Origin: Methylobacterium sp. NMS14P
Lineage (GTDB): Bacteria; Pseudomonadota; Alphaproteobacteria; Rhizobiales; Beijerinckiaceae
DNA: 64,000 nucleotides
Direction of reading: 5' to 3'
NCBI RefSeq assembly: GCF_028583545.1
Contig: NZ_CP087106.1
Span: 4,832,501-4,896,500 of the forward strand
Notes under the pieces: generated by a model
Database searches by the model: none
What the model was told of the DNA's origin: nothing
The model's input: the letters and a program-made list of their open reading frames with translations, nothing else
Shown here: positions 1-8,647 of the stretch, in pieces
Layout: each line of letters begins with the position of its first letter
Position numbering within the stretch: the stretch's first letter is position 1
Position numbers and translations under genes: made by a program

Positions 1-1674
1 GTTGAAGCGCACGAGCTCGGCCATGAGCCGCTTCTGGTCGTCGATGTCGGTGCTGGTGCCGACCCAGCGGGTGATCGTGCCGTCGGCCGCTAGGACCGGC
101 TGCGCCCGGGCCAGGAACCAGCGATAGGCGCCGTCGGCGCGGCGCAGGCGGTACTCGGACTGGTAGTCGGCCCGCGACCGGACGGCCTCCCGCCATTCCG
201 CGGCGACCCGGTCCCGGTCGTCGGGGTGGATGATCCCCCGCCAGCCCGCCCCGTCGAGGGTGCCGGGCTCCCAGCCCGCGTAGGCGTAGACGCGCTCGTT
301 GAACCAGTTCGCAGCCCCGGCCGCGTCGGTCGCCCAGACGAAGTTCGGCAGCACCTGCGACAGGACCCGGAACTGCGCCTCGCTGGCGCGCAGGGCCTCC
401 TCGGCCTGCTTGCGGGCGGTGATGTCGATCGCCGTGCCGATCACCCGCACGCAGCGCCCGCCCTCGAAGATCCCGCGCCCCTTGGCGGCGACCCAGCGCA
501 CGACCCCGTCCTCCTGGCCGACGGTGCGGTACTCCACGTCGTAGACGGCGCGCCGCGCGGGATCGAGGGCGGAGGCGTAGGCGGCGCTCGTGGCCTCCCG
601 GTCCTCGGGATGCAGGCCGGCGTAGTAATCGGCCATCGTGACCGGCACGTCGGCCGAGATCCCGAACATCGCCTTGACCCGCGCCGGCCAGAACAGGGTG
701 TCGGCGACGACGTCGACGTCCCAGAGACCGATCTCGGCCGCCTCGGTCGCGAGCCGCAGGCGCCGCTCGCTCTCCCGGAGCTGCTCCTCGGTCCGGCGGC
801 GCACCGTGTCGTCGAGATGCAGCCCGTCCCAGACCAGCGTGTCGCCGACGCGGCGGGGGGCCGAGATGATGCGCGTCCAGACGCGGGTGCCGTCCGGCCG
901 GCGCATGGGCGCCTCGACGTCGAAATGCGCGACGTCGCGGACCGCGGCGGCCTCGGCCTCGGCGATGCCGGCGCGGTATTCAGGCAGGATGAGGTCGTAG
1001 GCGACGGTCGGGTCGGCGAGCACCGCCTCGGCCGGCACGCCGGTCATGCGCTCGAAGCCCTGCGAGACGTAGAGGAAGCGCCGGTCCGCGCCGTCCGGGC
1101 CCGTGGCGAGCTGGTAGACGTAGCCACCCGGGAGGTGGTCGGTGAGCGCCCGGATCCGGGCCTCGGCCTCGCGCAGGCGCGCCTCGGCCTGGACGCGGCC
1201 GGTCGTCTCCGTGCAGGCGCAGTGCAGGCCGACGACCCGGCCGGCCCCGTCGCGCACCGGCGCGTACGAGAAGGTGAACCAAGTCGGCTCGTCGTAGCCG
1301 TGCCGGTTCATGGTCAGCGGCATGTTCTCGGACCACGTCGCCGCGCCGGCGAGCGCCCGGTCGATCAGGGGGCCGATCTCGGGCCAGATCTCCGGCCAGA
1401 CGTCGCGGAAGCGCGCGCCGAGCGCCGCGGGATGCTTGTCGCCCAGGATCTCCGCGTAGGCGTCGTTGTACAGGAAGACCAGGTCGGGCCCGAACGCCAC
1501 GAACATCGGGAACCGCGATCCCAGGATCAGGCTCAGGGTCGCCCGCAGGCAGGAGGCCCAGCGCTCCGGCGGCCCGAGCGGCGAGCCGGACCAGTCGTGG
1601 GCGCGCATCCGGGCGCCCATCGCGCCGCCCTCCGCGAGGAAGGGCGGGTGCGCGGTCCCGGCGATCTCAGACAT
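1..1674 (-). CDS. Multi-PAS sensor protein, C-terminal part cut by window edge
   Basis: Leftward gene starting at the ATG at 1674 (MSEIAGTAHP) and still open at base 1; 558 residues are visible. It contains about four successive PAS/PAC units: one around residues 45-150, one around 180-300 and two more up to the edge, with typical PAC phrases such as YRLRRADGAYRWF and WVGTSTDIDDQKR. No membrane segment is visible, so it is a soluble sensor. The kinase output domain expected after the last PAS lies outside the window, so histidine kinase is inferred from family habit, not seen. It is downstream of, and codirectional with, the REC-kinase-REC gene (165-base gap), suggesting it belongs to the same signalling group as the bacteriophytochrome. 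Confidence 0.85.
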   Translation of the reverse strand, partial: MSEIAGTAHPPFLAEGGAMGARMRAHDWSGSPLGPPERWASCLRATLSLILGSRFPMFVAFGPDLVFLYNDAYAEILGDKHPAALGARFRDVWPEIWPEIGPLIDRALAGAATWSENMPLTMNRHGYDEPTWFTFSYAPVRDGAGRVVGLHCACTETTGRVQAEARLREAEARIRALTDHLPGGYVYQLATGPDGADRRFLYVSQGFERMTGVPAEAVLADPTVAYDLILPEYRAGIAEAEAAAVRDVAHFDVEAPMRRPDGTRVWTRIISAPRRVGDTLVWDGLHLDDTVRRRTEEQLRESERRLRLATEAAEIGLWDVDVVADTLFWPARVKAMFGISADVPVTMADYYAGLHPEDREATSAAYASALDPARRAVYDVEYRTVGQEDGVVRWVAAKGRGIFEGGRCVRVIGTAIDITARKQAEEALRASEAQFRVLSQVLPNFVWATDAAGAANWFNERVYAYAGWEPGTLDGAGWRGIIHPDDRDRVAAEWREAVRSRADYQSEYRLRRADGAYRWFLARAQPVLAADGTITRWVGTSTDIDDQKRLMAELVRFN

Positions 1675-1839
1675 CGGACCAGGCGCGTGACTCGGACATG
1701 GGGCGAGGGACCGGCGGGACAGGACAGTCCCATCGGTGCCCCAGCGGGCGGGTCCGCGCAACCGCGGCGGCGCGCTCGCGCCGTCCGGGACGCCGTGCGG
1801 TGGCCGCACTCCGTGTGGAGAACGCCCGCGAGACGCGCC

Positions 1840-3567
1840 TCAGGCGCTCCTGTCGCGGCCCGAGATCAGCCGGAGCTGCGCCGGCGGGCGGGCCGCCAGG
1901 GCGGCGGCGACCTTGCCCTCGAGCTCCCCGACGCGGAACGGCTTCAGCACGATCGCGTCGGTGCCGACCGCGCCGGCCTGGGTCAGGGCGGTGGTGTCGG
2001 CGAAGCCGGTGACGAACAGGATCGGCAGTGCCGGCCAGCGCTTCCGGACCTCCAGGGCCGTCTCGGCCCCGTTCATGCCCGGCATGGCGAAGTCCATCAC
2101 GACGAGGTCGACGCCCGGATCCGCTTCCAGGGCGGCCAGCGCCTGGAGGCCGGAGGCCGCCTCGCGCACCGCGTAGCCGGCCTCGATCAGGCGGGTCGTC
2201 GTCACCTCGCGCACCTCGGCGTCGTCGTCGACCACCAGGAGCCGGGGGCCGCCTCCGGGCGGGTGCGTCCGCGCGGCCTCGGCCGCGGCCGGCAGGCGGG
2301 GCACGGCGCCCTCGGGCTCCGCGGCCCGGGGCAGGTAGACCTTGATCGAGGTACCCTCGCCCGCGACTGTGTCGATGCGGATGCCGCCGCCGGACTGCTT
2401 GACGAAGCCGTAGACCTGGGCGAGCCCGAGACCCGACCCCTTGCCGACCTCCTTGGTGGTGAAGAACGGCTCGAACACCCGCGCCAGCACGTCCGGCGTC
2501 ATCCCGGTGCCGGTGTCGCTCACCGCCACCATGACGTAGGCGCCGGGCGCCGGCTGCTCGGGCCGCGTCGGCGCCCCGGTGACGCTGACATTGGCGGTCT
2601 CGATGGCGAGCCGGCCGCCCACCGCCATCGCGTCGCGGGCGTTGATGGCGAGGTTCAGGATCACCAGCTCGATCTGGGTGGCGTCGACCAGAGCCGGCCA
2701 CAGGTCGGGCTGGAGGGTCGTCTCGATCCGGACCGCGCCGCCGATCGAGCTCTGCAGCAGGTCGCGCATCGAGGCGACCGTCTGGTTGAGGCTGACCGGC
2801 GTCGGCTCCAGGCGCTGGCGGCGGGAGAAGGCGAGGAGCTGCGCGGTGAGCCGGGCGCCGCGCTCGGCGGCCCCGCGCATCATGGCGAGGCGGCGCTTCG
2901 AGCGCGTGTCGGAGACGGCCTTCTCCAGGAACTCGATGTTGCCGGCGATCACCGTCAGCAGGTTGTTGAAGTCGTGCGCGACGCCGCTCGTGAGCTGGCC
3001 GACCGCGTCCAGGCGCTGGGCGAGCCGCAGGGCGTCCTCAGCCCGCTCCCGCTCGACGATCTGCGCCTGGAGGGCCTGGTTCGCCGTGGCGAGCTCCCGG
3101 GTCCGCTCGGCGATGCGCACCTCCAGCGTCTCGTTGAGCGCCTGCAGGGCGGCCTCGGCCTCGCGCTTGTCGGCGCGCGCCCGCGCCTCGGCGAGCGCCC
3201 GGACGATCGTGCGCGGCATCCGGTCCAGGCGCTGCTTGACGACGTAGTCGGTGGCGCCGTTCTTCAGGGCCTCGACCGCGACGTCCTCGCCGAGCGTGCC
3301 CGAGCAGAAGATGAACGGCGTGTCGGGGCACTGCGCCCGGGCGATGCCGAGGGCGCTCACGCCGTCGAAGGTCGGCAGGACGTAGTCCGCGAGGATCAGG
3401 TCGTGCCGGCCGGCGACCGCCGCGCGCGCGAAGGCGTCGCGGGTCATCACCCGCTCGATCGCGACCGGGTGCCCGAGGGTCTCCAGCTCGGCCTCGATCA
3501 GCTCGGCGTCGAGGTCGCTGTCCTCCAGGTGGAGGACGCGCAGCGGCCCCGCGGAAGGTCCGATCAC
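1840..3567 (-). CDS. REC-histidine kinase-REC hybrid protein
   Basis: 575 residues. The N-terminal receiver domain (residues 8-125) carries a phosphoacceptor Asp near D61 in LILADYVLP. A coiled-coil linker (about 130-180) follows, then a HisKA domain with H198 in GVAHDFNNLL, an HATPase domain with NARDAM and GSGLGLAQVYG boxes, and a C-terminal receiver (about 445-560) with its Asp in VVMDFAMPG. The protein has no sensor input of its own; a REC-first kinase is probably controlled by phosphorylation of its first receiver. Its ATG overlaps the stop of the single-domain regulator upstream (ATGA, 3564-3567), so the two are translationally coupled. Inference: it relays the phytochrome signal further. 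Domain calls are secure; partners are inferred. Confidence 0.92.
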   Translation of the reverse strand: MIGPSAGPLRVLHLEDSDLDAELIEAELETLGHPVAIERVMTRDAFARAAVAGRHDLILADYVLPTFDGVSALGIARAQCPDTPFIFCSGTLGEDVAVEALKNGATDYVVKQRLDRMPRTIVRALAEARARADKREAEAALQALNETLEVRIAERTRELATANQALQAQIVERERAEDALRLAQRLDAVGQLTSGVAHDFNNLLTVIAGNIEFLEKAVSDTRSKRRLAMMRGAAERGARLTAQLLAFSRRQRLEPTPVSLNQTVASMRDLLQSSIGGAVRIETTLQPDLWPALVDATQIELVILNLAINARDAMAVGGRLAIETANVSVTGAPTRPEQPAPGAYVMVAVSDTGTGMTPDVLARVFEPFFTTKEVGKGSGLGLAQVYGFVKQSGGGIRIDTVAGEGTSIKVYLPRAAEPEGAVPRLPAAAEAARTHPPGGGPRLLVVDDDAEVREVTTTRLIEAGYAVREAASGLQALAALEADPGVDLVVMDFAMPGMNGAETALEVRKRWPALPILFVTGFADTTALTQAGAVGTDAIVLKPFRVGELEGKVAAALAARPPAQLRLISGRDRSA

Positions 3568-4025
3568 GCGTTCGATGGCCAGCCTCCCCGGTACGGCGGC
3601 GGCTCGTTGAGGAGGGCCCAGAACACGCCGATCTCCTTGATCGCCGCGAAGAACTCCTCGAAGGCGACCGGCTTCACCACGAAGGCGTTCACCCCGAGAT
3701 CGTAGGAGCGCACGAGGTCGGTCTCCTCGCGGGAGGAGGTCAGCATCACCACCGGCACCTGGCGGGTGACCGGGTCGCCCTTGATCTTGGCGAGCACCTC
3801 CAGGCCGTCGACCTTCGGCAGCTTCAGGTCGAGCAGGACCACCGCGGGATCCTGGGCCTGCCGCTTCTCGTGCGCGCCCCGCCGGTAGATGAAGTCGAGG
3901 GCCTCGGCGCCGTCGCGGCAGATGACGATCTCGTTGGCGAGCTGGCTCGATTCGAGGGCCGCCAGCGTCAGCTCGATGTCGTTCGGGTTGTCCTCGACCA
4001 GGAGGATGGGCTTCAGTCCCGCCAT
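3564..4025 (-). CDS. Single-domain response regulator, Rcp1 type
   Basis: 153 residues made only of a receiver domain: acidic pair E11/D12, phosphoacceptor D66 in LLDLKLPK, Thr96 in VVMLTSS and Lys118 in VVKP. There is no DNA-binding output. The extended tail and the LDLKLPKVDGLEVL signature match the Rcp1 family, which in cyanobacteria accepts phosphate from phytochrome Cph1 (established for Synechocystis). The start ATG overlaps the TGA of the phytochrome gene and its stop overlaps the next ATG, so all three genes are coupled. It is very likely the direct phosphoacceptor of the neighbouring phytochrome kinase. Confidence 0.92.
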   Translation of the reverse strand: MAGLKPILLVEDNPNDIELTLAALESSQLANEIVICRDGAEALDFIYRRGAHEKRQAQDPAVVLLDLKLPKVDGLEVLAKIKGDPVTRQVPVVMLTSSREETDLVRSYDLGVNAFVVKPVAFEEFFAAIKEIGVFWALLNEPPPYRGGWPSNA

Positions 4026-6280
4026 CAGTGCGCCTCCTCCCGGATAGGCAGGGTGAAGTAGAAGGTGGCGCCCTCGCCGAGCCTGCCCTCGGCCCAGGTC
4101 CGGCCGCCGTGGCGCTCGACGATGCGACGGACGTTGGCGAGGCCGATGCCCGTGCCCTCGAACTCCTCGACCCGGTGCAGCCGCTGGAAGACGCCGAACA
4201 GCTTGTCGACGTAGGCCATGTCGAACCCGGCGCCGTTGTCGCGCACGAAGTAGACCGCCTCGCCCTCCCGGGGCGGGAGGCTGCCCATCGCGATCACCGC
4301 CTCCGGGGTGCCGCGGGTGTACTTCACGGCGTTCGACAGCAGGTTCTCGATGACGAGCCGCAGCATGATGGGGTCGGCGTAGGCGCGGCCCAGCGGCGCG
4401 ATCTCCCAGCGGAGGGTCCGGTCGGGGGTGACGTCGCGCAGGACCTTCCGGCGGACCTCCTCCACCAGGGCGTTCATGTCGCCCCAGACCTTGTTCAGGG
4501 CGTGCCGGCCCATCTGCGAGAAGCTCAGGAGGCTGTCGACCAGGGTGCCGGCCGAGAAGGCCGCCTCGATGATCGTCTCCACGTAGTGCCGGCCCTTGTC
4601 GGAGAGCTGGGCGCCCTCGCGGGTCTTGAGCAGGTTCGCGTAGCCGACGATGTGGCGGAACGGTGCGCGCAGGTCGTGGCTGACCGAGTACGAGAACGCC
4701 TCCAGCTCCTTGTTCGAGCGCTGCAGCTCCTCGCTCATGGCGGCGAGCTCCTCGGCCCGGCGGAGCACGATGCCGAGCACCGAGGCGCGCAGGTCCTTGG
4801 CGGCCTCCACCTCCGGGTCGGACCAGGGCAGGGAGCGGCCCTGCACGGTCTCCTTCCAGATCTCGAACGACTTGCGCGGGTGCAGCCGGTCCGGGCCGCC
4901 GTCCGGGTCGGGCCGGACGGCCTTCACGGGGTTGCCGCCCCACTTCACCGTCCGCACGACCTCGGGCCTGAACCAGAGGATGTAGCTCGCGTACTTCTTC
5001 GAGACCGAGATCGCCAGGAGGCCGCTCGCCCGATCGGCGAAGGCGCCGGCGGCCGGGAACGCCTCCGACAGGGCCTCGGAGACGAAGACCTCCTCGGCAT
5101 CGTCGCGCTCGGACAGCCACCGGTAGAGGGCGCGGACCTCGCGCTCGGTCGGCGTCGCCCCGAGCAGCCGGCAGCGGTCCGCCGTCACCACCGCGGCGCC
5201 GGTCGCGTCCACGAGGGCCAGGACGTCGTCGGGGTGGTTGAGCAGGCCGTCGACGAAGCTGTCCTCCTCGGCCATGAAGGCGAGGAGGCGCGCCTGCACG
5301 GCGCCCAGCGCCAGCCGCTTCTCGGACTGGGCGCCGCGCTCGCGGGCCGAGAGCTGCAGGGCGAAGATCTGGGTGAGCACGTCGCAGGCGTTGCGCGCCT
5401 GGAGGGGCACGCGCTTGGGCGTGCGGTTGTGGCAGGAGATCAGGCCCCAGAGGCCGCCGTCCACGAGGATCGACACCGACATGGACGCCATCGTGCCCAT
5501 GTTGCGCATGTACTCGACGTGGACCGGCGAGACCGAGCGCAGCACCGACTGGCTGAGGTCCAGCGGCCTGCCGGAGGGCGTGGTGGCCGGCCGGATCGGC
5601 ACCGGGACGTAGCCGGCATCGGGGATGATGCGCAGCCGGTTCCGGCGGTAGAGCTCGCGCGCCTGGACGGGGATGTCGGAGGCGGGGAAGCGCAGGTCGA
5701 GGTAGGAGGGCAGGACGCCGTTGCCGGCCTCCGCCAGCACCGTGCCGTGCCAGTCGCGGTCGAACCGGTAGACCAGGGCCCGGTCGAGGCCGGTGATCTG
5801 GCGGATGTCCTCGGCGACGAACTGGCAGAGGTCCTCGACGGTGAGGGCGGTCTGCAGGCGCTCGACGAAGGCCCGCAGCCGCGGGGTCAGCACGTCGATG
5901 CCGATCTCGGCCGCGGCCGCGTCGATCTCCTCCAGTTCCAGCACGACGAGATCGTCGACCCGGTGGGCCGCGACCTCGTAGGCTTGGCGCCCGCCGCCGG
6001 TCTCCAGCGTCACGGTCCGGAGATAGAGGGCGCCGTCCTGGGGCTCCGCCGCCTCGAGATGGTGGCGGACGATGGCCGCGAGGTCGGGCAGGGCCGCGTC
6101 GAGGAGGGTCCCGACCGAGGCCGCCGCGGGGGCGTTGGCGCTCGCCTGAACGATGGTGAGGGACCGGGCCTCGAGGCCGAGCAGGAACCCGTGCGGCTGG
6201 ACGCTGCCGACGATGTGGATGGGCTCGCGATCGCACGCGGTCAGGTCGAGACGCTGGGCCGCGCCGCTTCGAAGGTTCAA
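4025..6280 (-). CDS. bphP: Bacteriophytochrome histidine kinase
   Basis: 751 residues with the order PAS, GAF, PHY, HisKA, HATPase. Cys16 in LTACDREPIHIVGSVQPHG is the expected biliverdin-attachment cysteine of bacteriophytochromes. The GAF motif PASDIP is at 199-204, the PHY tongue motif PRKSF at 468-472, and the phosphorylated His is H535 in SYSVSHDLRAP. No helix-turn-helix or membrane segment is present; it acts in the cytoplasm as a red/far-red sensor. The start is a TTG at 6278-6280, chosen because an AGGAGG ribosome site lies about 11 bases upstream and the N-terminal Cys motif requires this frame. It heads a coupled operon with the Rcp1-like regulator. Family assignment is firm; the output is unknown. 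Confidence 0.95.
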   Translation of the reverse strand: MNLRSGAAQRLDLTACDREPIHIVGSVQPHGFLLGLEARSLTIVQASANAPAAASVGTLLDAALPDLAAIVRHHLEAAEPQDGALYLRTVTLETGGGRQAYEVAAHRVDDLVVLELEEIDAAAAEIGIDVLTPRLRAFVERLQTALTVEDLCQFVAEDIRQITGLDRALVYRFDRDWHGTVLAEAGNGVLPSYLDLRFPASDIPVQARELYRRNRLRIIPDAGYVPVPIRPATTPSGRPLDLSQSVLRSVSPVHVEYMRNMGTMASMSVSILVDGGLWGLISCHNRTPKRVPLQARNACDVLTQIFALQLSARERGAQSEKRLALGAVQARLLAFMAEEDSFVDGLLNHPDDVLALVDATGAAVVTADRCRLLGATPTEREVRALYRWLSERDDAEEVFVSEALSEAFPAAGAFADRASGLLAISVSKKYASYILWFRPEVVRTVKWGGNPVKAVRPDPDGGPDRLHPRKSFEIWKETVQGRSLPWSDPEVEAAKDLRASVLGIVLRRAEELAAMSEELQRSNKELEAFSYSVSHDLRAPFRHIVGYANLLKTREGAQLSDKGRHYVETIIEAAFSAGTLVDSLLSFSQMGRHALNKVWGDMNALVEEVRRKVLRDVTPDRTLRWEIAPLGRAYADPIMLRLVIENLLSNAVKYTRGTPEAVIAMGSLPPREGEAVYFVRDNGAGFDMAYVDKLFGVFQRLHRVEEFEGTGIGLANVRRIVERHGGRTWAEGRLGEGATFYFTLPIREEAH

Positions 6281-6613
6281 GCCGGGATTCGCCTCCTCAC
6301 CGGGTCGGTCGCAAAATTTAACGCGTGTTAACAGCCGGACCGGGCGGCTCCTATAGGCTTAAAGCACCGGTCTGGACGGCGTGTGGTGTCCGCGGGCGCG
6401 GTCGCCGCCGGGCTCAGAGGGCGGGAGCACTTTCATCCGCCCCGCGCGCGCGACGCCAGGTCGCACGACGGGGCTCCGGCGGTGCCGCAGGGCGCCGACC
6501 GCGCTGAAGGGGGTGGCGGACACCCGGAGCCCGGATCGCGGAACCCGATCCGCGGGGACGATCGGAAACCGGAACCCGCGCTCCGCTCGCCGACGGCGAG
6601 GGATGCCGCGCCG
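6281..6613. other. Intergenic region upstream of bphP
   Basis: This 333-base stretch separates bphP from the AhpD-like gene; both read leftward, so it holds the bphP promoter region. It is locally AT-rich near 6310-6332, where two TTAA half-sites lie, with a third TTAA at 6359-6362. No convincing open frame is seen in the remainder, which is very GC-rich. Confidence 0.6.
6318..6331. promoter_or_regulatory. TTAA-N6-TTAA inverted repeat before bphP
   Basis: TTAAC, four bases GCGT, then GTTAA form a perfect 5-base inverted repeat about 40 bases upstream of the bphP start. The pair resembles a CtrA box (TTAA-N7-TTAA) but has a 6-base gap, so CtrA binding is uncertain; another dimeric regulator is equally possible. 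Confidence 0.4.
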
Positions 6614-7192
6614 TCAGCCGCGCCCCAGCGCGTAGAATTCCGGGTTGGGCCGCATGTTGCTGACGTTCGCCAGCCGGTTCGAGAGGCCGAAGAAGGCCGC
6701 GATGGCGGCGATGTCCCAGGCATCCGCGTCGTCGAAGCCGTGGACCCTGAGCGCCGCGAACGCGGCCTCCCCGACATGGTGCGCGGACTGGCTGACCAGC
6801 ATGGCGAAGTCGAGCATCGCCTTCTGCCGGTCGGAGATGTCGGCCTTGCGGTAGTTGATCGCCACCTGATCGGCGATCAGCGGGTCCTTGGCGCGGATCC
6901 GGAGGATCGCCCCGTGGGCGATCACGCAGTACTGGCACTGGTTCATGGCCGAGGTCGCCACCACGATCATCTCGCGCTCGGCCTTGGTCAGGTTGCCCGG
7001 CCTGTCCATGAGGGCGTCGTGGTAGGCGAAGAAGGCCCGGAACTCGTCCGGACGGTGGGCGAGCACCAGGAACACGTTCGGGACGAAGCCGGACTTCTCC
7101 TGCACCGCCTCGATCCGCGCGCGGATGTCGTCCGGCAGCGTCTCCAGGCGGGGGATCGGGAAGCGGCCGATCGGGGCGTCTTCGGCTGACAT
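6614..7192 (-). CDS. Peroxidase-related carboxymuconolactone decarboxylase (AhpD-like) protein
   Basis: 192 residues. The CMD/AhpD core contains the redox motif QCQYCVIAHG (Cys-X2-Cys followed by His), and flanking sequences match the uncharacterised peroxidase-related family. AhpD-like proteins use this Cys pair in peroxide or thiol chemistry; the substrate here is unknown. The start at 7192 (MSAEDAPIGRF) is set by GCGAGGAG about 7 bases upstream; an open frame continues further upstream but has no family resemblance. It stands alone, so there is no operon context. Confidence 0.85.
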   Translation of the reverse strand: MSAEDAPIGRFPIPRLETLPDDIRARIEAVQEKSGFVPNVFLVLAHRPDEFRAFFAYHDALMDRPGNLTKAEREMIVVATSAMNQCQYCVIAHGAILRIRAKDPLIADQVAINYRKADISDRQKAMLDFAMLVSQSAHHVGEAAFAALRVHGFDDADAWDIAAIAAFFGLSNRLANVSNMRPNPEFYALGRG

Positions 7193-7653
7193 GGGCGCTC
7201 CTCGCAGATCGTCGCGGATCGAGCCGGCGCCCGAGGCCGCCGGCCCTCCCGGGCAGCCGATAGACCGGACCGTCCCGTCGACGCAATCGCGCGCGACCGC
7301 GCGCGATTGCGCGCCGGGCCGGCCGCTTCCGACCGGGACCGCGCGAGGCGCCGGTGCCGACGTCCAGCCCAGGGACGATCGTGGCGTGCGATGCTCGGGC
7401 AACGCGTCGCCACCGCGCTTCGCGCGTGAGGGTGCCGCCGACACGCCGTCTCGCGACGACCTTGCCCATACCGGGGGGCGCTGGCCCGACGAGGACATCC
7501 CCGTCGGCGAACCGGCAAGGATCCTCTCCGAAGTCAGCGAAGCCCGGGACGCAGTTCTGCGGATCGTGGAGATCTCCGCCGACGGAAGGATCACGCGCAA
7601 CAGCATCGATCTGGCGGAGAGAAGCGGCAGTCCCTGCCCGTCGCTCATCGACT
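7193..7653. other. Intergenic region and decayed 5' end of a DUF4424 gene
   Basis: 461 bases with no supportable intact gene. It contains alternating CG-rich simple sequence (about 7288-7312). The last 100 bases probably hold remnants of the 5' end of the DUF4424 pseudogene that follows, as no start codon with signal peptide can be found in frame. Confidence 0.5.
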
Positions 7654-8504
7654 GTGCGGATCGCCTACCGCTTCCACAACCTGACCGACCGGGACGTCGA
7701 GACGACGATCGCGTTCCCGATGCCCGACATCTCCGGGGGTCCCGACGCGATGCTGAACATCGCCGACCCGAAGCACGACAACTTCCTCCGCTTCACCACC
7801 GGGGTCGACGGCCGGCCGGTCGAATCGCAGGTCGAGCAGCGCGCCTTCGTCACGCCGGCCGGCAAGCCGGAGATCGAGGTGACCGGGCGGCTGAGGAGCC
7901 TCGGCATCCCCCTGGTTCCGACGGTCGAGGCGACCGAGGCCGCTCTGGCGGTCCTGGGCGAGGATCAGCGCCGCGGCCTCGCGGCGGACGGCCTCCTGGA
8001 GGCCCAGGACACGGGCAACGGCACGACGAGCCTGTTCCCGGTCTGGACCCTGCGGTCGAAGTTCTGGCGCCGGCAGGTCTTCCCGGCGGGACGCGACGTC
8101 GTCCGGCAGAGCTACGTTCCGGGCCTCGGCGGCCTCTCCAGCCTCTCGTTCGGGACCGCGACCGAGGGCGCCGACGAGAGGGCCGCCTACGCGCGGAAGT
8201 ACTGCACGGACGCGGCCTTCCTGAAGGCGGCCCAGGGGCCCGCCCGCAGGATCGAGGCGGCGGGCGGGGGGTGCAGGCCTTCGAGCAGTACCTGTCCTAC
8301 GTGATCACCTCGGGCGGCAACTGGGCCGGACCGATCGGCACGTTCAAGCTGACCGTGGACAAGGGGGATCCCGCGACGCTCGTGTCGTTCTGCGGCACCG
8401 GCGTCCGCAAGACGGGCCCGACGACCTTCGAGAGCGTCGCGACGGATTACGTGCCCGGGCACGACATCGACATCCTGCTGCTCAAGACCACGGCGGGCCG
8501 ATGA
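7654..8504 (+). pseudogene. DUF4424-type exported protein, frameshifted and lacking its 5' end
   Basis: From 7654 the frame reads VRIAYRFHN and then IAFPMPDI, typical of DUF4424 proteins (periplasmic, function unknown), and continues until it terminates at about 8304. The true C-terminal half (GVQAFEQYLSYVITSG through DIDILLLKTTAGR, stop 8502-8504) is in another frame. The switch falls in a run of six G at 8266-8271; one more G would restore the frame. The N-terminal signal peptide and first conserved residues are also missing: the bases before 7654 look like a scrambled version. Two independent lesions argue for a real pseudogene, although the G-run alone could be a sequencing error. Confidence 0.7.
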
Positions 8505-8647
8505 GCGGCGGCGCGCCGTCCGGCCCGGACCCGGCACGCCCGGCGGCCCGCGCGACGAGCGGGCTCCGGCGCCGCGCAGATCCGACGGGCCCGGGCCGGC
8601 CGGGGCCGCACTGCCGATCACATCCAGACCGCAACAGGAGGGAGTCC

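Noticed and set aside
226..3705. Plus-strand open frame of 1159 codons
   Set aside because: Lies antisense to the sensor and REC-kinase-REC genes, has Arg/Pro/Gly/Asp-rich composition and no domain; typical shadow frame of high-GC DNA.
4028..6331. Plus-strand open frame of 767 codons
   Set aside because: Antisense to bphP, whose protein has every family motif; no ribosome site and no recognisable protein.
8266..8271. G-run as a programmed frameshift
   Set aside because: No downstream stem-loop or slippery heptamer was recognised, and the 5' end is missing too, so gene decay is the simpler reading.
7125..8504. Complete open frame through 7125-8504 as one gene
   Set aside because: Only its last 75 residues resemble DUF4424; the preceding conserved part is in another frame.
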